Origin: Hyaloscypha bicolor E | Lineage: Eukaryota; Ascomycota; Leotiomycetes; Helotiales; Hyaloscyphaceae | DNA length: 64,000 nucleotides | Assembly: GCF_002865645.1 (NCBI RefSeq) | Contig: NW_020194677.1 | Span: 372,001-436,000, forward strand | Direction: 5' to 3' | Shown here: piece after piece, positions 57,066 through 64,000 of the stretch | Layout: each line of letters begins with the position of its first letter | How positions within the stretch are numbered: position 1 is the first letter of the stretch | The notes under the pieces: model-generated | What the model saw: only the letters and a program-made list of their open reading frames with translations | Databases searched by the model: none | Told to the model about the DNA's origin: nothing | Translations under genes and position numbers: made by a program

Positions 57066-58425
57066 ATGTCGTTCGCCTCTTCTTCCATCAAGTAATGCAA
57101 TGTGAGCCCTTATGCCCCTACTGCGACACCTTTGCTAATTGAACTCCAAGGGCAAATACAGATGGACGTCCTGACGTCGCCCAAATCCTCTCTCATCCAT
57201 CTTATCCGGACACCATATGGAAGCTGACCCCCACGAAAAGCGAGTACCTCCCTGTTGGCGAAGGAAGAGGTGGACCATTCAAGATCCATTATGAAGTGCA
57301 TGGAAATGGTCCCGTTAAGCTTGTGGTATGTAGCTTACCAGGCCGGAGTTGCATTGCGTCGCCAATGTAAATATGTGTTGCATGATAAGCTGACAGACTG
57401 CAGTGGATAATGGGATTAGGTTCTAGAAAAGTGAGCATACTCCTTGCAGGCTATGATAGGAGGCTGACTTGATGCAGACTGCATGGCAAAGACAGACGTT
57501 GAAGTTCGGGCACGAAGAAGGAAACAAGTATTCCTCTTTGGTCTTCGACAATCGAGGTAAGTCACATGTTCCGCTTCACAAAGATTGATATTGATACATT
57601 CTACAGGAATGGGCCTATCTGACAAACCACTGCTGCGTTATTCAACCAGTGAGATGGCTAAAGATGTCCTTGAAATTCTCGATCACCTAGGTTGGACAGC
57701 CGAGCGGGAGTTGCACGTCGCCGGCGTGTCCATGGGAGGGATGATCGCCCAAGAACTCGTACGGTCACTCAAGTCCACCGCTATCGGTTCTAACAAGTCC
57801 TCAGGCTTTGATGGCCCCTAACCGTATTTGCTCCTTGAGCCTCATCTCCACGGCCGCACAAATCGAGAACACAACCTCGTTCGTCGAAAACTTGCGCACA
57901 AGAGTCAACATGTTCCTCCCTAAAACGCTCGACAGGTCCGTGTCTGACGCAGCCCATATGCTCTTCTCAAACGCCTGGCTTGACTCCCCCGATGACACGC
58001 GACTCCCTAATGCCTCGACACCCAACGTCGAGCTCCCATCCTCCGGCTCGTACGGCATGTTCGAGACCAACTATCAGCGTTTCGCCGCCCAAGAGGTAAC
58101 GAAGCGTTTGGACCTCGATGGCTTTCCTAAGAAGGGGTTTATGATGCAAGCCATTGCTGCGGGATGGCATTATAAGAGCCCGAAACAGCTGGAAGCGTTG
58201 GGCGATAAGATCGGAAGGGAGAGAATTATGGTGTTGCATGGCACGAAGGATAATATGATTAGTGTTCCACATGGCCGGAAGCTGATTGGGTTGCTTAAGC
58301 CGGGAGTGGGCGTTATCAAGGAGGGGGTTGGACATGTGTTTATGCTTGAGGATGCAAAGTGGCACAATGAGATGATGGAGAGTCTGATTTTGAAGACGGA
58401 GAAGTTGAAGGAGGGGAAGAAGTAG
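57066..58425 (+). CDS. Alpha/beta hydrolase
   Basis: Alpha/beta-hydrolase-fold enzyme of unknown substrate. Six exons (57066-57091, 57151-57325, 57404-57430, 57478-57556, 57607-57758, 57805-58425) give 359 residues. The 26-nt first exon encodes MSFASSSIK, and an exon of 27 nt encodes WIMGLGSRK, which forms the oxyanion side of the active site. The nucleophile elbow is GVSMGG, the acid is probably Asp in GTKDNMIS and the His is in GVGHVF. DNRGMGLSDKP is a further family motif. It is read divergently from the rhamnosidase gene, with about 530 bp between starts, so they may share regulatory sequence. Confidence 0.9.
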
Positions 58426-59406
58426 ATGCGAACTTAGTTGTGTATGGTGATGATAAAGATGGAAGAAGGGGCTGGATGACCCTGGTACTAGACGCTATAG
58501 CATTACCATCTAGAAGAGCGGACTGAGCTTCAAGATCTGTTGTTGCACATCGTCCCAATATTCCAAAGTAACATGAGAGCTTGGGCTTGAACGAAGCTCA
58601 TTCTCCGACTGGATTTCTAGCTAACACGATTTTCACCCGGTCTTCACACCCACACACACCCGATTCACTCCTCGCTCAACCCCTAATGTCTCATTGCACA
58701 TCGCATCAATGTTCCAGTGAACTTTCGTACAATGAGGTCCCCTCGTCTCCGAAAACCACACCGCTCCCTCCTTCAACCAACATACCTCGGTACCAAGCAT
58801 GCATCTCCAACACCTCAATTAATCTCAACTCCACCTTCCACTCTCCCTTCCACTTCCACCTTCATCCACCCCCAAACCCAAACTCTATCACAAGACGAGG
58901 TATTTGTTGCACATCGCGAATGTGAGCGTCCACCTGGATGCGGGTGACTGCTCCACTTGTCCTCATCGGGAATCTAGCTCGATTGAGGAGCCAGTATCCA
59001 CTTCTCTTAACCTCAAACTTATACGAACGAGCGGGGATTACACGTGCGGCTGAGTGGTATCTGCCAGAACTTGTTTGCAGTGGTCATTTTTGGTAGTGAG
59101 TGTGTTTCGGGATCAAGGTGGAGGGATGTTGCAATGTTTTGGAGGTTGACGACTTGATTTTTCAGCTCACGCGGGGTAAGCACTCTATATATACATCCGG
59201 TATATAAACTACAGTATACCAGCGTACACTCAGTTCCAACAAGGGAGATTGGCTTTATCCATCACGTGGGATGTGGACTGTGGACTGTGGACGAAGCCAA
59301 GATTAAACTAAGAAATGGAGGTTAAGGACGAGGAGTTACTTTTATTCGAAGCATGTGAAGCATGATAGGAAGTACGATATGGGTATCAGCATGTGCATCA
59401 ACCAAA
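58426..59406. other. Intergenic, no gene recognised
   Basis: Nearly 1 kb between the convergent alpha/beta hydrolase and N-myristoyltransferase genes. No coding segment supported. Confidence 0.5.
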
Positions 59407-61200
59407 CTACAGCATCACAACTCCAATCCCGCTACAATTGTCATCAATATTGTTCTTCTTGTCCACACCACCTGCAATCGGATTCGCTCTATAATTGAAC
59501 AAATAATAGTGTAATTGTCCATCTCCAGGTCCGAATTTCTGTGATTCTAGGAACATGTTGTTGTCCATTAGCGTCAGGGCATTGAAGACGTCGAATTTGT
59601 ATTTCTTGGCGAGGATCAGGGCGTCGTTGATGAGTTCGTTCAGTCGCGTGGAAAGTTCAGATTTTGAGGGTTTGGGAACGAGAGCGTGTTCGGTGGCGTA
59701 GTAGAAGAGATAGGCTGCACGAACATTCTTGTGCTTCTCGTTGTTGATGACGGAGGATTCAAGGACGTAGAAGGAGAAGAAATCCGTAATTTTCTTGGTG
59801 GTGGGGTCCTGGTCTTGTTAGCAATAGTTTTTAGTGGAGATGGGAGGACTTACTTCAACGACGTAGGACCAGATCACTTGCTCTCCAGGTGCATCTTGCT
59901 TGTGCAAGAGCCAGTGTTCAACTTCGTCTCGAGTGAACATAGGTGCCATCTCCGATCTTTCCAGGAATCGCTTCAATAGACTCAAAACGGGATCGATATC
60001 CTTAGACTCCATTTCTCGAAGGCCCTTGGTGAATGTATGGTCAGGAAGAGCGTATTTCCGGACTTGATACTGAGGTTTGCTGTTTGGAGGAAGAGGGCTG
60101 AACCCGACTTCATGAAGCTTTACCCAATCTATCGCTCTGTGGAAATACCTGCAGGTGCTGACAGGCTTCGGTAATACAACACCACCAGTATAAATGGCTT
60201 GGAAGACTCCGAGAAGGTTACATCGGCGAGTGATCTCTTTGATCAAAACTGGTGCTAACCGTTTTGACCGCAATTTCTTGTGTACGACCATAAAGTTCAC
60301 TTCCGAAGCTTTGAGAATGTTTTTTCGGACTCGCAATGAGACTGGGATTGCAGAAATAAAAGCGACCAGCTTGCGAGAAGCAGTTGCGCGAATACCAACG
60401 TGCCACTCTGGAGTCCATCCTGGGCAAAGTAAAGCCCTAGCATTATTAGCATTGTACAAACCTCCAGGCTTGAGTGCTTACCATTTGAGAAATGATACCG
60501 AGTAATTGAATCGGAACATAGCCTCGTCATCCTCAACGTAGTGGCCATAGAGCAATTGAAACAGCTCCTCCAACTGTTTGTCGTCTGTCAAATCCATGGT
60601 AACCCATTCGAAGCCTTCCAGCAAAGGAGGAGCTTCCTTTGGCACGGCCTCCACACCGTAGACCTTGATAGGGCCCTCCTCAACCTCCGTCGAGCTTTCA
60701 CCAAACTTTGGAACCGGTTGTGTCTGCCAAAACTTGTAGTTCGCCATATCTTTCACATTCTTCCCACTGGACGCCAGCCCGGTCATGATATCTTCCAGCT
60801 TCAGCCTCTTCAATGATTCCGTCACCTTCAACCCCGAGAGATCTCCGTCATTCCCAACACCCAATTGTTCTGCCAGAGCCGGGTTCATCTTCAGGATATC
60901 GGAGATCTGGTCATTGCTGAGCCCGCCGACGGCTTTCGGGATCTCGTCTCTCGAACCACCACTGCTCGTACTCTCGCTCGATCCGCCGGTCAGTGCAGCT
61001 TTTATACGCTTCTTCTTCGACTTCTTCTTTTTGGCTGTGGCGCACGAGGCTGGCGTGCCTGCTGCTTCCGTGTCCTCTCCATGTTCCTCTTCGTTTTCGG
61101 ACTCGACTTTGGCAGATGGGTCGGCTTTGGCCTCCTCGATTGCCTCTTCCGCGGCTTTCTGCTTACCCTTGGGGTCATCAATCTTGGACTCGTCTGCCAT
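59407..61200 (-). CDS. NMT1: Glycylpeptide N-tetradecanoyltransferase
   Basis: Transfers myristate from myristoyl-CoA to N-terminal glycine of proteins in the cytosol. Exons 61200-60482, 60436-59854 and 59808-59407 give 567 residues. The first 130 residues are acidic and then Lys-rich ([15 protein letters not shown]), the ribosome-binding type of extension. Catalytic-domain motifs include [12 protein letters not shown], then the NMT signature region formed by joining exons 1 and 2, [20 protein letters not shown], then [20 protein letters not shown]. The C-terminus ends GIGVVML; in this family the terminal leucine carboxylate is the catalytic base. The extended open frame has an upstream GTG at 61239, but the ATG at 61200 is the proper start. 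Confidence 0.95.
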
Positions 61201-61437
61201 GTTGGCTTCGTGTTGTTGTTGTTGTGTCCAAGCAGGCACAGTTTCACTAGGAACACCTGAAGCGACCCCGCCATTTCCAATTCCGCGCTAAGAGTGGCAT
61301 GTCACGTGCGCGGGCCTCTCGAAGGAATCTAGATAAATTTTCTTACAAACATGTATTTTCAAAGCTCTTTGATTACACATCTCTATCATAGGTCTGGCTC
61401 ATCCATACAATAGGGTTGAAGCAACCTCGCAAATTCC

Positions 61438-62859
61438 TCACAGCGGTAAAACACCTCCCTCGTCCAAGCCGAACGCTTTCAAAGCTGCCAGAGCAACTGG
61501 GGCATAGGTCAAAATTCTGCTATGATCTGCAAAAATCAGCCTTTGCACAGCGAACCTGCAGTTTAAAACTTACGTCCATAAGCTACAATCTCTTCCCGAA
61601 TAATCTTAGTCTCACTCGCCTTCCAGGTGCTGATGAAAGCTCCATCACCCATATCGATCGTCGATCTGGCTTTCATCTTTTCAAACAGAGCTATATTCAT
61701 TCCGCTGCTAGTAGTAGCATTTGCTGCCGCAGCGAACAGCCCCTCGGATTGTGTCCATGGAATTTCGTGGTCATCCTTGGAGTGGATGATGAAGAGCCTG
61801 ATCTTTTTGCTCAGCCGAACGGTGTTGGCTAAACGTGCCGCGGACTCCCAAGTATCTACAACGTAACTCATGAGGTATTTTCGTAGCGCAGGATGTGACT
61901 TGAAAGGTGACAGAAGCGGGAGGTAACCAGCGATGGAGTAGTCAGTAAGTAGGTTCGGCATGGAGGTAAAACCAGCCACGAGGACAACTCCAGCGAAATC
62001 GATGCCTCTCTTTGCAAAGCGCTCAACAACACCAGCTGTCACCCCGGTCCCAAGACTTTGGCCAAGGATAACGATACGGTCCGAGGGAACTTTGGCAACT
62101 TGCAATGCCCAGTCAACCGCGGCGACCCCATCTGTGATTACGCCATCTTCAGTCGGAAATCCAGTAGAATAGCCGAAGCCTCGATAGTCGATGGCTAGGA
62201 TGTGAATGCTTGAAGTGCTACCATCCGAGAGTGCACGATATGAGTCAGTGCGCCAGGCTTGTGCGACTGTTCCGGCGTTCTATTTACTTTAGCAGACATT
62301 ATGACGCTCGAGGGGAGGAGCTTACTCCATGAACTAAGCAAGGTCAGTACTAGCCATGAGCATCGTTGGAAACTCACAATTGATGATCAATCGAGAATCG
62401 GGGTTGTCTCTCAAAAGCCTAAAGGCTTTGGTCTTTGTGATATCCTCAGCGCATCCCGACGGCTGTTGTAAGATCTCAGACTCATATTTAGCATAGAGCC
62501 CGAGAGGCATCACGTGCCAAGCATAAATTGTCTCCCCATCGGGAGTACTGAAGTTGAATGGGGTAATCTGATTCTCTGAGTCGCATGTTAGAGACCGTTG
62601 GGGATCCATGAACTCGCAGATACTAACTTGCAAATCCGAACTGCTCCGGCTTGTTGATGTCATGCCACCAGGTTGTATGGACTTTGTGGACGTAAATCAC
62701 ACTGGCGGCTTGTCAGCATCTACTTCAAAGGACTTGAGCAACAACATACTGCCGTTGAAGCCATGGATTGGTCAAAGCTATTAATGCCAGGATGTATAAA
62801 GAAGTCAGACCGAGCGCAATTAAGTAGGCCTTTTTGAAGACTGGGGCAAAAGGCGCCAT
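61438..62859 (-). CDS. ABHD12/Bem46-like membrane alpha/beta hydrolase
   Basis: Membrane-anchored serine hydrolase related to ABHD12/ABHD13 and fungal Bem46 proteins; probably acts on lipids. Exons 62859-62750, 62701-62628, 62575-62378, 62333-62326, 62279-61574 and 61526-61438 give 394 residues. One helix near the N-terminus (AYLIALGLTSLYILALIAL) is the anchor. The fourth exon is only 8 nt and completes F-H-G, so the oxyanion-hole motif HGNAG exists only after splicing on both sides. The nucleophile is in GQSLGTG, the acid in HSKDDHEIP and the His in YGHSRI, the last restored by the final intron. DYRGFGYSTG is the family strand-turn motif. Confidence 0.88.
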
Positions 62860-63330
62860 CTTTGGGCGGACAGCCCCAACTGATGCCACGTTAGAAATCT
62901 GCACAGCGAAGCCCAGATAGACACAAAGAGGATCACAAAGAAATATCAGAGGTCGAAGGAGACTGCCTTGCAGCCTAGATAGCTTTCACATGCCAGAAAC
63001 CTGGCAAACTTGAAGCAGGCAGCTTCACGTGAAGAGTACAATATGAAATGTCCAACAACAAGGTAACTCACGAATCCAGAGATCTCCAAACGTAATTCAC
63101 TCTCGATTCCCACGCTGTTTTTGGTTATCCATCCTGCGCCAATCGAGTGCGGGCAATCTGAGGCGGATTTGGTTCCAAACACAAGACTCGGCTGTCGAGG
63201 TTTGGTGTTCCAGCAGAGAGATCGATCAAGCTTCGTCTAAAGTTCGCAACATCATCCTCCTCACAAATCCTTCGCCGCGACGCGTCACAACCCAACGTGA
63301 TCCGACCGGTTGAAGACCGATACCAGAGCC
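62860..63330. other. Divergent intergenic region
   Basis: Separates the starts of the ABHD12-like gene (minus) and SWC3 (plus). It should contain both promoters; no element was identified with confidence. Confidence 0.5.
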
Positions 63331-64000
63331 ATGGAGAGAAAGAGGAAACTTCCTGCCCGCGCTGCGCGCGTCGAATCCGTCAGCAAGAAGCGCATGTCAA
63401 CTCCTCCAGAACAACGCACGCAAACACCAACGCCAACAGCGCCCTCCCCGCCCCTCGAAGAGAGCTTACCCAAGAGCATTGCACCGGGCAAAGCACTCCC
63501 TACTGTCAATGAGCCCCAACCAGTAAATCTGCCGGCAAAAGAGTTTCAGTCGATCTCTGAGAGGTGAGTCTGCATGTCCTACCTTGGGTAGGTAAACTGA
63601 CTGGTGGCACAGCGGAGTTCTGCCAGATTCCTTGCACAGATCACGACAGAAATGGCTGAGCGAGGGCATATTCGAGAAGTACTGGACGAAGCCGGTGAAG
63701 AGAAAGGGTGCTATAGAGCAGCCTCCGAATAATCCCCTCAAGGAGTCGATGACGAAGCTGGGAACATGCACGATCACCGTTGAGCCGCATATATTTGAGG
63801 CTTCTATGTATGCTATCAAGGACCCGAATCCTCGTCCGGCTGTCCCTCCTGCTCAGCCTATGTATCGTCCCATCATTCAATATGGCCCGCCTGGCGGAAT
63901 AATGCCTCCGCCACCTCCTACACCTCCGCCGGTCCAAGCAAAGCCAGTTGCTCCTACACAAATTACTCCTCAACCAACTCCTACATTGCAGGATGTGCAA
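63331..64000 (+). CDS. SWC3: SWR1-complex subunit Swc3, 5' part
   Basis: Subunit of the SWR1 chromatin remodeller that exchanges H2A for H2A.Z. Exon 1 (63331-63563) and exon 2 (from 63613) are seen; the gene runs off the right edge, so the protein is incomplete. The N-terminus is basic (MERKRKLPARAARVESVSKK), followed by a Pro/Thr-rich linker. The Swc3 domain starts at GVLPDSLHRSRQKWLSEGIF and includes EKYWTKPVKRKG, PPNNPLKESMTKLGTCTITV and EPHIFEASMYAIKD. A proline-rich stretch follows (MPPPPPTPPP). The start is the ATG at 63331. No membrane segment or signal. Confidence 0.9.

Noticed and set aside
60785..61291. 168-codon plus-strand open frame opposite NMT1
   Set aside because: Ser/Phe/Ala-rich shadow of the Lys/Glu-rich NMT1 N-terminus.

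Overview
The window is nuclear DNA of a filamentous ascomycete (Pezizomycotina). The evidence is genes with several short introns (about 45-120 bp, GTRNGT...YAG), fungal-only families (Zn2Cys6 factors, CBM1, Rtc5, Swc3, Ecm4-type GST), dispersed foldback elements and C-to-T-type gene decay resembling RIP. A leotiomycete is my guess from the mixture of families, not something the sequence proves. No rRNA, tRNA, CRISPR array or prokaryotic operon was found.

Layout. 1-8.3 kb is conserved housekeeping: kynurenine 3-monooxygenase (minus), methionine aminopeptidase 1, the COPII cargo receptor Erv14 and the splicing factor Prp17. 8.7-38 kb is an accessory region. It has a hAT-like foldback MITE with a clean 8-bp target duplication, a decayed lactonase-type metallo-beta-lactamase gene, a zinc alcohol dehydrogenase followed by a fungal transcription-factor-domain protein and a dead second dehydrogenase tail, about 3 kb of gene-poor DNA with palindromes, two dynamin-like GTPases, a decayed Zn2Cys6 factor, an omega-class glutathione transferase and two tiny genes. 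It continues with a CBM1 secreted-protein gene interrupted by a 553-bp terminal-inverted-repeat element, a small cysteine-rich secreted protein and an MFS transporter. 38-43 kb holds a hypothetical gene and a CorA-like membrane protein with an uncertain gene model. 43.4-64 kb returns to dense conserved genes: Rtc5 (TLDc), Rcf1, threonine deaminase Ilv1, mitochondrial bL36, N-terminal acetyltransferase Nat4, a PLAC8 protein, a GH78 alpha-L-rhamnosidase, an alpha/beta hydrolase, N-myristoyltransferase, an ABHD12/Bem46-like hydrolase and the 5' part of Swc3.

The genes do not form one pathway. The conserved flanks serve tryptophan/NAD metabolism, protein N-terminal processing (Map1, Nat4, Nmt1), splicing, secretion and respiration. 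The middle is a lineage-specific island where transposition and gene decay are visible. The strongest single observation is the CBM1 gene: the inserted element is bounded by a perfect 9-bp duplication, and removing the element plus one copy leaves an open, correctly spliced frame. Exon coordinates given below were worked out by hand from splice consensus and reading-frame continuity; they have not been checked against transcripts.
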